From NCBI GenBank assembly GCA_010279815.1, contig QEOQ01000710.1:1-64000 (forward strand): a DNA stretch of 64,000 bases, written 5' to 3'. Origin of the DNA: Brachionus plicatilis. Its lineage: Eukaryota; Rotifera; Eurotatoria; Ploima; Brachionidae. Position 1 is the stretch's first letter. Each line of letters opens with the position of its first letter. Positions 30,543 through 40,688 of the stretch are shown one piece after another. The position numbers were made by a program, and so were the translations under genes. Below the pieces are notes generated by a model. The model was not told the origin of the DNA and made no database searches. It saw nothing but the letters and a program-made list of their open reading frames with translations.

Positions 30543-30919
30543 CGCTTAAAATCAAGAATTAATTTTTGATCATGGGAAAGTTCAATACCATTTTAACTTC
30601 ATTCGATTAAGTGTTCTTTTAATTAAAAGAATATTTTTACGATTCAAAATTAAAGAGAATATTTATATTATTATTCTGAATAAAAATCGAAGAAAAATAA
30701 GATACTGAAAATAAAAAAAAAACCCAAGACAAATTTTATTTTCCAAATTTATTTCCTTTTCATAATTGATCTTTTATTTATTCGTTTTAATGAATTTTTT
30801 CAATTTTTAAAAAATAAATTTTTTGATTTTTCTCTTATTTAATCCTAAAATTAAACCTAAAATTCTCTTGACAATACAACGAAGTTGCATATATTTATCA
30901 TTTGACTCAGCCAAATTAA

Positions 30920-31170
30920 AAAAACATAATTTATTTCAACAACTCGGTCAACAAGTTCAAGAACCGATACGATGCCTTCCGGTCCAGTCAACAATCATGA
31001 ACAGGAGCATTTATTTATAAAATGCCCTTTTTTACAGCTTTTTCTAGCTTACTTTTCTATGTGAAATGTGCAAGGAGCTACCATAGGTGACCTCCTAGTA
31101 GGCCACCTCCACAAGCTAGTCTTGCTGTAACTTATATATTATTATTATTATTATTATTATTTTATAATAA
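30920..31170 (+). mobile_element. 3' end of a CR1/RTE-like LINE with (TTA)n tail
   Basis: The segment encodes the last residues of a reverse transcriptase (NSVNKFKNRYDAFRSSQQS then stop; compare NQFKNRYDF at 25335). It is followed by a relatively GC-rich 3' UTR (CCATAGGTGACCTCCTAGTA, then CACCTCCACAAGC) and ends in a (TTA)n run at 31137-31165. Severe 5' truncation; inactive. Confidence 0.75.
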
Positions 31171-31332
31171 TTATTAAACCAGGGTGTACGATCTCTAGAT
31201 ATCCCTTTTTTTTAATAAATTTCACTCAAATTTAATAGAATCTCACTTAAATTAATAAAATGTTGGCATTGTGCTATAAGAAGCATTTAGGCCCTGAATT
31301 TTCAATTTCATAATTTTTTTGCTTAAATATTG

Positions 31333-31451
31333 CACCTTCTGCAGAAGTCTGCAAAATCTGTGCAAATTCTGCAAAATTGCACCCTATTTAAAAGTATTAA
31401 AAATAAAGCGGAATTTATTTGCACAGATTTTGCAGACTTCTGCAGAAGGTG
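31333..31451. repeat. Perfect 35-bp inverted repeat, TTTTGCAGA-rich
   Basis: Bases 31333-31367 and 31417-31451 are exact reverse complements; the arms begin CACCTTCTGCAGAAGTC. The loop is ~49 bp. Words such as TTTTGCAGA recur at 39275-39375, 43999-44220 and 45605-45630, so it may be one of several related foldback repeats. Confidence 0.75.
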
Positions 31452-31719
31452 AAACAACAGTTGTTTCACTTTGTTTCATTTACAGAACAAGTTTTTGACT
31501 TTTAGAACAAAAGTTATAAAATTTTTTAATTTTTGTATTGGAAGTTTTGTATGAAATTTCACAATGGCGAATATTTTGAACCTCAGAATATTCAATTTCT
31601 ATAAATTGAGAGTTTTTTCTTCTTTAAAACGCTAAGGCTTTTTAAGTATACGAGATATACTAAAAATTCTTTTTGCATTGAATTCCTCACATCAAAATTA
31701 ATAAAATTAGGGAGCCACA

Positions 31720-31814
31720 ATTTAAAAAGTACAAGTCAAGACTTGTACTTTTTAAATTTTTTCAAAGTCAAGACTTTGACTTGACTTAAGACTTGTGACT
31801 TTTAAACAACTCTG
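31720..31814. mobile_element. CAGAG-type MITE fragment
   Basis: Right end GACTTTTAAACAACTCTG matches 15851-15868. The left part (31720-31759) is a perfect palindrome around GTCAAGAC. It probably is a shortened member of the family. Confidence 0.55.
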
Positions 31815-32019
31815 CTTTTGTCCTCAAATTAATAACGAAAAATATAAGATTCTAGCTCTGAATTATAGAAAATTTATTTTTACTATTGAATTCAAATATA
31901 AGAGTTTTCATATGATTAAAGCCTTGAGTAGATCGTTTTTTTAACATAATTTTTCATGTAACATCAAAGACCTTCAATCAGATTCAATTTCTATAATTCA
32001 TCCCAATTTCTATAATAAG

Positions 32020-32246
32020 TCCCAAAAAAGAGTCCAATTCCGGACTTTTTTTAAAATTTTCTAGATCAGGCTTCATATCAAAAAATTTATATACTCTTAG
32101 GTTGTCTAATGCAGCAGATTTGCCATATATCAGAATTTTCTTGCTATTTTAGCATAAATTTCTTCACAATTCTTCTTCAGTATTCAAAATTTTAAAGCCT
32201 GAACTTGGACTTTTTAAAGAAAATTAAAAAAAAAAGTCCGGACTTG
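32020..32246 (-). mobile_element. CAGAG-type MITE interior, inverted copy
   Basis: Read on the minus strand, about 32045-32200 matches 15695-15850, sharing GAAGAAATTTATGCTAAAAT, ATATGGCAAATCT and GAGTATATAAATTTTTTGA. The terminal CAGAG sequences are degraded. Confidence 0.65.
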
Positions 32247-32254
32247 GGGTTGTA

Positions 32255-32480
32255 CCTAAAGTACGGAACGTCACTATGGAACGCCGGAACGGAACGTGCT
32301 AAAATACGGAAATATGTAACTACGGAAGATATTCTAAAATATGGAACATTCAATAAACGGAATGAAAACTAATATACGGAACAAAAAAATTCTTATTTTA
32401 CCGAATTTTTTAAACTAATATACTGAACAGATCACTGAATTTTTAAAGATCTAAAATACGGAAGCTTTACGGAACAGACT
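32255..32480. repeat. Irregular array of ACGGAAC / ATACGGAA words
   Basis: Within about 225 bases the word ACGGAA or a one-mismatch form occurs more than ten times (for example GTACGGAACG, CCGGAACGGAACG, AATACGGAA, AAACGGAA, TTTACGGAAC), at uneven spacing. It is not a strict tandem repeat and no coding sequence is seen. Nature unknown. Confidence 0.6.
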
Positions 32481-33098
32481 TGAGCAACAAATAATCTTAA
32501 AATATGTAACTGATATTAAGCTAAATTTTATCTACTATAAAAATTTGATCATAAAAAAATAAATTTTTATTCGTTTATTGGCTTAAAATTGAAAATTTAG
32601 AAAAAAAGTTTTATGATTTATTAAAAAAATTTGATCCTACAAAAGATATTCAAACCAGTTAAATTAGTACTCCAAAAGCTGGTGTAATTTATATATTTTA
32701 TCATTCCGATCCAGATTATAATGGTAAGGAATTATTTTTTTACTAATCAAGAAAATATTTTTAACATTATAATAATATTTTTTCTTTAGTAAAATCGACT
32801 AATTATTTTTACTCATAAACCTTCTGCTTGATGCAGAAACCCAGAACTCATTATCTCATTTATTTCTTTTATTAAAGTTATTAATTGTAAAAAACTTATG
32901 CATCATCCGTTAGCCTTTTAAATAAAAACTAAAATACAAAAAAGTTTAAGACTTTTTGTAGCTTTGGATAATCAAGGTTATTTCCAATAATCAAGGAATA
33001 TTTTTAAAGAAATAATATTTAAAAAAATGTTCAAAACTTATATTTTTATTTATTATCGAATATGATATTTTGAAAAAATTATCTGTAAGATAAATATC

Positions 33099-36000
33099 CT
33101 AGCTAAAAAATTTCATCTTTAAATAATTAAGTTGAGTTTTTTTTTCCAAATCTATAAGCTCCTTTAAACTTGGTTCCAAAAGCTCAACATGTCCTTTAAA
33201 AGCGGTCGTTTTAATCTGCTTTTTTTCGCCATACGTAACCTTGCCATCAAATTCATTGACAGGTATGTCCAGAGTTGGCGCAATTTGCGCTATCGTACAT
33301 CCCAAATGATCTTCTATCTCTTCCAAATAAAACATTTCGTTGTACCAAATACAACATCCGCCGTCATCTTTTATCAAACGATTTGAGCAGCCTTTGCCTC
33401 TGGACGGACAAGAATGGTACCAAACTTTTTCTTGCACTTTGGACACAAGTGAAATGGCCAGGCCCATCCGGTCCGCTCTGCCAACCCGACCAATTCGGTG
33501 CACATAATTTTGCTTCTCATCTGGCAGCGTGACATTAATGACATACGGCAGTCCCGTTATATCAAGGCCCCTGGCAGCTACGTCCGTACAAATCATTAGC
33601 CTCACTTTATTTTGTTTGAATTTTTCCAAATTTTCTGTTCTTTCACTGTGAGATCTGTCCGAGTGAAGACAAACACACGAAAATTGGTGACCAAGTGCTC
33701 GCGGACCACCGCCCAATTTGATAAAATAATTTTCCAAATTGTCACAGTCGAGTTTGGTGCGACAAAAAATCAGAGCCCTGTCCATTTTATATTTTTCTAC
33801 AGCTCGCACACAATACTCGGCTTTCAGAGTCTTCACAGCCTCAGACAGCATCTCTTTACTTTCAGTCTGTTGGTTAAGTCTATCAGTGGCGTGCACACCA
33901 TCTGTTTGCACTTTTTGTCTCAAATTTCGCCAACTGGTATCCAGTTTGGGATCTATTAGACAAACACAGTGGTGGATTGTGTCGGGCACAGAGTCTTGGC
34001 CCTTTAGGTCAATCCAATTTGGGAAGTGCATTATTTTTTCGGCAAGTTTTTTGACTTCAAAATTGTGCAGCGTTGCCGAGCAAACAATCATTTGAAGTCT
34101 TTTGCCATCAAATCCAACTGAGGGAATTTTGCTGTGAATTTTCATGATAAAGTCCCGGTGGCCTTGGGTCAAAAGGCCGTCAACTTCATCCAGAACAAAA
34201 AATTTCACTTGACTCAGTGAGACAATGTTGGTTTCTATCAAATCTTGGAGGCGCCCTGGCGTTGCTACAATAATGTCAACTCCATTTTGTATTTGACTTG
34301 TCTGCTCCTTGATAGGCACCCCTGCAACAACAAGAACTTCATTTATATTCAAGTTAGTGAGATTTTTTTTGAAATTTTGTATTTCTCTAAAAGTTTGTTC
34401 AGCTAGCTCTTTGGAGGGCTCGACTATAAGTGCTAGGGGTGCATTGTTTTGACGCTTGATTTCGTGACGAGTTCCGCTGCTTTTCGGGGACACAACTGTA
34501 AATTCTTTCAGGGCTTGAGCTATGCCAATAAATCCATCCTGAAATTTTTTTGATAAACAAAAGTGTTATTCTATGACATCAGTAATTTTAAATTATTTAT
34601 CAAAATATTAACTATAAGGTTCCAGAAATTCAAAATTTAAGTGCTATCTGAATTTCTAATTTTTGACTTTAAATTCGTAAACTATGTCCTTTGAAACCCT
34701 AAAATTCTTTTTTTTTCGAGGGAAAAAAAAATTTATATCCAGGTGACTAAAAAGAACTAACTCTTTAAAAAGTTGTAGGTCTTTCAGACTCAATTACTCA
34801 AAGATAAAGTTAAAATCTTTTTTAAAATTATAGTAAGACGGCCTAACCGGGTCACCTATTTTTTTGATAATTTTCCTAAAGACTCAGTAATGATAGAAAA
34901 CGCGAAATTTAATCACCCATTTAGTCCGAAATTTCTGGGTCACCCCGTTAGCTGCTGGAGTTAATGGGATGAGGGGTAATTCGGTTAATCTTGTTAACCT
35001 AACCGGTTAGCCCTGAAGATCACACAGATGGGGTGGTCTTGTATTTTTACAAAGGTTAATATGAGTTAAATGAGTTATTTTCAAGGTTTATTTTGTGAAT
35101 TTTGGCAGTAATTGGATGAAATGTGGTCATAATGGGGTGATGCCCTATTAACCGAATTGGCCCAAAAATTCACCCCTTTAAAAAGTCCGCTAAAGAAAAA
35201 AATTTAAAATAACAAATTCGTTGAACATTTTTTAAATTTAATTGCCAAAATAGTGATTTAAAAAAAATTAAAATATCTGAGATTTAAACCCTAAACCAAC
35301 TACATAATTTGATAGAAAATCACCCATTTTAACCAATTTTATTTTTTGACTCAAAAAAAATTAGAAAAAAATTTTTTTTTCTACAAGCTGTTTTTTTATT
35401 TAAATTCTCTGGACACTCAATTACTTATTTTTAGAAAAAAAATCCTAATGCCAAAAGAAAATTGTTAATTTTCTAAGCTAATTTAAAAGTTGTCACCCCG
35501 TTCACACATAAAAAAAATTAGGCTGTCTTACAATATATATATATTCAGAAAGAGCGTAAAATTTTCTACAACCTGGTATATAGTTTTGTTTGAAAAAAGG
35601 GTGTGCCAATTTTTATTATTGAAAAAAATCCAAAAAGAATACTTTTTTCAGTTTAATCGTATGTACAGTACAATTTAAAACTAACTTGTACATTTCTTTT
35701 CCTCAAATCTTCCTCAACTCTTCATTTCCTCAACTTTTCCTTTCCTTTCCTAAGAGTTGAAAAAAGGAAAAGTCGATGAAAAAAAAAGTAAATGAAAGGA
35801 AGACTTGAAGAAAAGAAAGAGTCGAGGAAAGGAATAGTTGAAGAAGAGTTGAGGAAAGTTGAGGAAGAGCCGAGGAACAAAATGCGTACAAGTTAATTTT
35901 AATTTGTTCTGTTGTCTCAGGGATTACTTAGTAAACCACTTTTTATTTTTAAACAAAACTAGACAAAATTCTGAACAAATCTATGGTTTTACTTTTTTGA

Positions 36001-38320
36001 ATTTTACTTTATTTAAATAAAGTATCAAAATCATGTGATTTTATTAAAATTTTGAATAATTTAATTGAATGACAATTTTTTGAATATTTTAACTAAAAAT
36101 TGAAACCAATCCCATTAAATATTATTTTTATGTCACCAAAGTCTAAATTTATCCGTTCTCGCATTAGTTACATTGGAGAATTTTGCAAGAAAAAAATTAT
36201 TGATTTTAAAAATGATGATAAAATGGAAGTTGATGTTGAACCTGATAATAATAATATTTATCAAGAATCTTTATTTTTATCAGGATCTGAAAAAGAGGAA
36301 TCGGATTGTGAAGTTTTCTTTCAAAAAGAAGAGATGATCAGATATTTCCCTTATATTGCAGTTAGTATTATAAAATTAGAAATAAATTAAAAAATTAAAA
36401 AGCTGTTTAAAATCTCTTTTAATAATAAAAATTCAACTAACTGCGATATAAGGGAAATATCTATTGTGATCATGATGAATATAAAAATGGCTTTCTTTTC
36501 ATAAAATTACTTAATTAATTTAAAAATGTGAATTTATTAAAGTTTGATGCTAGTTTTTCAAATATTTAATTAAATTTTAAAAAAAAATAATTTTTTATTT
36601 AACTTTTTTTAAATTTTTGTTTATCCTTTGTGACTATATGAACCGAGTCAATAAATTAAATAAATGTAATAAATTAAGCATTATTGAGATCTAAATGATA
36701 ACCCAGATTACAAAACTCACATTTTTGATCAAAATTCATACCATAATATTCTAAATACTCAAAATATTGTTCTAATTCGAAAAAAAAAATTCTAATTGTA
36801 CGAAACATCAAAAAAAAAATTGTTTAAAATCGACTAATTCATCTATCTGCTGATTTTTTGCTTTTTATAAGTATTAATATGTTTAATTTATAATTTTAAT
36901 ACGATATAGAAAAATTAATAAGAATGATATCAGTTATATAAATCTAGTCAATAATTTTTTTATTAGAAATTATAGTTAAAAAATAGTAAATCCCCAATAA
37001 AAAATCCATTTTTCTTTTTTTGTTGAATTTTTACCATTTTTCAGCTTTTTTTAAAAAATTTTACCGAAATGATTTCGGTAAATTTTTTTAAAACGAAAAT
37101 TGACTTAAAGTTTACGTCAATTTTCGTCAAAAAATTCAATCAGATTTTATTTTTTTTACTTTTTCAAAAATTCGAAAAAAAAATTTTTTCATTAAAATTT
37201 GTTTTTTTTTTTTCACTGAATTTGACAATAATTATGGGTAATTTACGATAATTATCGTTATTTACGAAAAATGCCATCTTTTAGATTATCATATTTTACG
37301 CTAAGTATGGTAAAATATCATGTATATACTATAATTTACGTAAAATATGACGAATTCAAGGTATCGTGGCAGCACTGTACTAAAAATTTAGATTTAAATT
37401 TTTAAAAATTTGTCTTATTTTTTATCAAAAACAAAATTAAATAAAATGTTTGGAACTTACAGTTGGCTCATAATCAAAATCAGTTTCGCCAAAGTTGAAT
37501 TTTATTTCCGCATTTTTCATACAAACTGAAGGAAAAAAAACCTGCTTTTTTAAGACAGCTGGTATGTCATAAGCATTTCCCAAGTCTTGACCATTTTTGG
37601 ACCACTTAATTTTCATTTGATCCAAGTCTAGGTAGCACCCAACGACATCATCCTTGCCATATGGCTCTCCATAAGTGTCAAATTGTCTTGAATTTGATTT
37701 TTTACCGGTGCCGCCAAAGCCGAAACCAAGTTTATCGGTTCCTAAATCGAGTACAGCGTCTTGGGTCGACCACCCAACTCGACACAAGCCTTCATCTACA
37801 ACTTTTGCTTCAAAAAAATATTTTCCTTTACTAATTACTCCTTTTGTCGAGCGGCATCCATGCCATTTGTTTTCATCTCTACTCTGACATAATAAACCCT
37901 CAGGATCAATGGCCATGGCAGGTGTTCGATCAAAGGCACTCATTTTAAAACCAATGCTAGATGGTTTGTTGTTGAGATTTTTTGAAAGTCCTTTTTGTTC
38001 TTGGATGTCTTTTAAAGTTTCATATACAATTTGAATTACTGGCAGACAAAAGGCTCCTGTTTTTCCAGAACCTGTCTCGGCAGCCATTAGAACGTCTCCG
38101 CCTCCCAATATTAATGGAATGGCCTCGCCTTGAATATCTGTCGGAAGTCTTTTAAAAAAAATTAAAAATTTTTTTTTTTTACTTTTAAGAACTCACAGCC
38201 AGCCCATGTTGTTTACGGCTTCGGCTATTTCTGGCATTACACCCAATTCTTATTAAGCATTAAATTATACTTTTTTCCATTTATCCTAATAATTAAATTA
38301 CCTGTCTCAAAAGCGTTCAT
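33099..38320 (-). CDS. DDX1: ATP-dependent RNA helicase DDX1
   Basis: Four exons on the minus strand: 38320-38302, 38248-38197, 38148-37461, 34538-33099. Splice phases close exactly, giving 732 residues, near the usual ~740 of DDX1. The start is [20 protein letters not shown]. The order is Q-motif ([15 protein letters not shown]), Walker A ([12 protein letters not shown]), an inserted SPRY domain (WHGCRSTKG to KFNFGETDF), motif Ia (PSKELAEQ), TPGR, motif II, SAT, then the helicase C-terminal motifs ([23 protein letters not shown]). The SPRY insert between motifs I and Ia is diagnostic of DDX1, which acts in tRNA splicing-ligase complexes, mRNA transport and RNA-DNA hybrid unwinding. Motif II reads DEVD instead of DEAD. 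The 2.9-kb third intron is full of MITEs. Confidence 0.95.
34833..35531. mobile_element. MITE-like element with GTAAGAC(G/A)GCCTAA ends, in DDX1 intron
   Basis: Left end GTAAGACGGCCTAA, right end TTAGGCTGTCTTAC, about 700 bp apart. Subterminal GGTCACC/GTCACCCCGTT words also mirror each other. The interior has GTCACCCCG and GGGGTGA words but no coding sequence. Superfamily unknown. Confidence 0.6.
35664..35912. mobile_element. MITE with ACAGTACAATTTAAAACT ends, in DDX1 intron
   Basis: Outer arms 35664-35690 and 35886-35912 are inverted repeats. The inner part has inverted pyrimidine/purine blocks made of TTCCTCAAC and GTTGAGGAA words. One-ended matches to the outer arm occur at 39810-39834 and 7922-7943. 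Confidence 0.7.
36340..36462. repeat. Hairpin-forming inverted repeat in DDX1 intron
   Basis: AGATATTTCCCTTATATTGC at 36340 and its mirror at 36436-36462 pair with about one mismatch over 26 bases, around a ~70-base loop. A small frame over 36100-36390 runs into the left arm; it resembles no family and is not called. Confidence 0.6.
36990..37377. mobile_element. Right half of a CAGTGCTGC-type MITE, in DDX1 intron
   Basis: The right end reads GAATTCAAGGTATCGTGGCAGCACTG, split here as GAATTCAAGGTATCGTGG plus CAGCACTG, then TA at 37378-37379. It matches the right end of 18677-19595. The interior shares the ACGTAAAATA and TTACGTAA style. No left end with CAGTGCTGC was found, so the copy is truncated or diverged. 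Confidence 0.65.
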
Positions 38321-39924
38321 TTTAAGTGTGACAAAAGAACTAAAATTTTATTTTAATTTAAATTTTGAAAATAGATGAATTAAATTAATTGCACAATCAA
38401 AATTGACTAAGGTTTTGTTAATTTTATTTAAATTGAAAAATAAAAATAAAAATTTTTAATAATCAGATTGTTTAGAGAACAATTGAAGATAAACAGACCC
38501 ATATCTTGTTTTAAGATAATCTAAAAATGATGGATGGCCTTCTAAAAATTCACCAGCCGTTTTATTTTAAATTTAGTTAGCAAAAAAAAAAAGGATTTTT
38601 TAAAAATTGTTTCTATTTTAAATTTTTTGTTTTTTTTAGTTTAGTCTACAACCTTAAACTAAAAAAAATATCAAGTTGAGTTTTCAAAATTAAGGCTTAA
38701 AAAAAACCTTAAATTATATTTGATTTTTGTTAAAAAATATAGCAGCGAAACAAAGTTAAATTTTGAAAAATTCATACAAATTTAATTCTAGTTAAAGATT
38801 AAACAAATTAGGTTTAATAAATTTTATTCTTTTATTAGTAGAAGATTTTGAAATTTTGATTAAATTTGAGCCTGTCTATATGTTAGATCAGGGTTTATAG
38901 CTGCATCAAGCTCTGAAATTCTTAATTTAAAATGGGTCATCCAAAACTTGAGTTTAAGACATAAACAAAATAAAAAATTCTTTTTATTTTTTTTGCATTT
39001 GGTGCAGCACCAAGAACTAAGAAAATAAAATATTAGAAAAATTAATTTTTTATTCGTTCTTTTTATTTTTTTAATTTAAACTCAAGTCTTGATGACGCAT
39101 TAAATTAATACTATTAGACCATGCGTTCTTAGGTTTTGTGAAATTTACTACATAATGATAAAAAGAACAAAAAAAAATGTAAAAAAATTGAATAACTTTT
39201 TTTCTAAATGTTTAAACTTAATTCTATAAATGCAACTTAGTGCAATATTCAAAGTTGCATTAAATATCAAGGTCTGCTAAATTTGCAGAGTTTAGCAGAA
39301 ATAAAATTTCAATATAATCGAGCGTGGTGCATTTTGCAGAGATTTTGCACATCATTTACAGACTTTTACAGAATTTTACAGTTGAAAGAACTTTGAAAGT
39401 TGCATCATTCTACCATCACAGAATTAATATTAGACTTTTAAAAAAAAAATATTCAATTTTTTTACACTTTGTTCTGTTATTTTGTACTGAACTTCACAAA
39501 ACCGCGTTCTTAATCAAATATGTTTAAGGATGAGCGAGATTTAGTTTGGTGCATGGTCCAAAAGTGTGTCTTTATTTGTGGTGCAGCAAAATCGAACTAG
39601 GGAATACGGTATAATATTTTTTTGGTACTAACGTCTAAAATCGCATTTTAATTTTTTAAAATAATAATCATAAATTGTGTTAATTTTCTACTTTACTACT
39701 ACTAAGAATATTTTAATGAATAATAATCTAATATACTATTTGTTTTCTTTTCCCAAAAAACGTTAGGAAAGGAACCAAAATTTAGAGAGAAGAAGAAAGG
39801 AATAAAAGCGTACAAGTTCGTTTTAAATTGTACTTTATATAAAAGATTTATTGTTATACTTTTTTTATATATCTTTTATTTTATATTCTGAAGTTGCATT
39901 TCAGATAAACAGATAAATAAAAAC

Positions 39925-40055
39925 ATTATTAGTTAGTTTAAAAATTTAGTTTTTAGTTTCAAAATTATTTTGGTATTGTTTTAATCCGAAACCCTCAAGT
40001 CTAGAGTAATACTTGAGAAGTCTGACTGGATAGAGTTAAAGGACCTTCCATTAAA
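39925..40055 (+). repeat. LTR-end/leader-like repeat, copy 2
   Basis: AATCCGAAACCCTCAAGTC, GAGAAGTCTGACTGGATAGA and CCTTCCATT follow the same order as the block at 14515-14590, with substitutions. No partner LTR or coding region nearby. Confidence 0.45.
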
Positions 40056-40214
40056 ACCAAAAATTTTAAAAAACAATTAAAATCGACCTTATCATCTTTA
40101 AAAAAATTTTTGAAATTTTCAATTTAAATAATGCTTGAATAACTTTATTTATTAATAATAAAAACTTATTTGAAATTGAATCTTTATCTCGTGCCCGAAA
40201 ATTTTCAATTTTTA

Positions 40215-40560
40215 AAATAATCAATATTTTAAAAATCATCTATTTTTTGAATTCAAATATAAAACTCAAATTTAAATAGATTATATCACATTAATATTTT
40301 TTGATAAAATAATTAAATGTTGAAGCTATGGTAATTGGTAATTTGACAATTTTGTTCAAAATTAATCTAAAACTATTTTTCACAAGAACTTACATTTTCT
40401 TGTTCATTTTTGACGAGATTTTTGGTAAATTGGTCAATAAAGTAATATTGCATAGATGGTAATATTTCAAAACAATTATTGCTAAGATAATAAGTAAATA
40501 TTAACTCTAATTTCTAATACTAAATTATTTAGGCCAAAAGTAAAAAAGTACTGAGAAATA
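40215..40560 (+). repeat. Upstream block shared with the second GPCR, copy 2
   Basis: Colinear with 29130-29440 over roughly 300 bases with substitutions and small indels. It ends about 130 bases before the dehydrogenase ATG, as its partner ends about 100 bases before the GPCR ATG. Confidence 0.6.
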
Positions 40561-40688
40561 TTTCATTAAAAAGTTGATTTTTTTGAACTAAGTAAATATC
40601 ATAATCAAAATTTAAAAATACTTAAGTAATCAAAATTATGGTATAAAATGATAATAAAAATGAGCTAAAATAAAAACGAAATTAAAAA

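Larger units (their letters stand above)
30543..33098. other. Intergenic region of repeats between GPCR and DDX1
   Basis: Contains a LINE 3' end (30920-31170), a perfect inverted repeat (31333-31451), two pieces of the CAGAG MITE family (31720-31814 and 32020-32246) and an ACGGAAC-rich block (32255-32480). No host gene recognised. Confidence 0.55.
38321..40688. other. Intergenic region between DDX1 and the dehydrogenase
   Basis: Bases upstream of DDX1 (38321-38345) are the likely 5' leader. From 38870 to 39600 there are imperfect mirrored words (GACCATGCGTTCTTAGG at 39119 against TTCTTAATC and GCATGGTCC near 39510-39560; GGTGCAGCACC at 39000; TTTTGCAGAGATTTTGCAC near 39333). They look like an eroded foldback element. 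39810-39834 is a MITE end, 39925-40055 an LTR-like repeat, and 40215-40560 the shared upstream block. No gene recognised. Confidence 0.5.

Noticed and set aside
30823..31020. 65-codon frame near the LINE 3' end.
   Set aside because: The LINE reverse transcriptase end is read in a different frame; this one is a shadow.
36100..36390. 96-codon frame in the DDX1 intron with an acidic stretch.
   Set aside because: No family recognised, and its end lies in a hairpin repeat; coding status not supportable.
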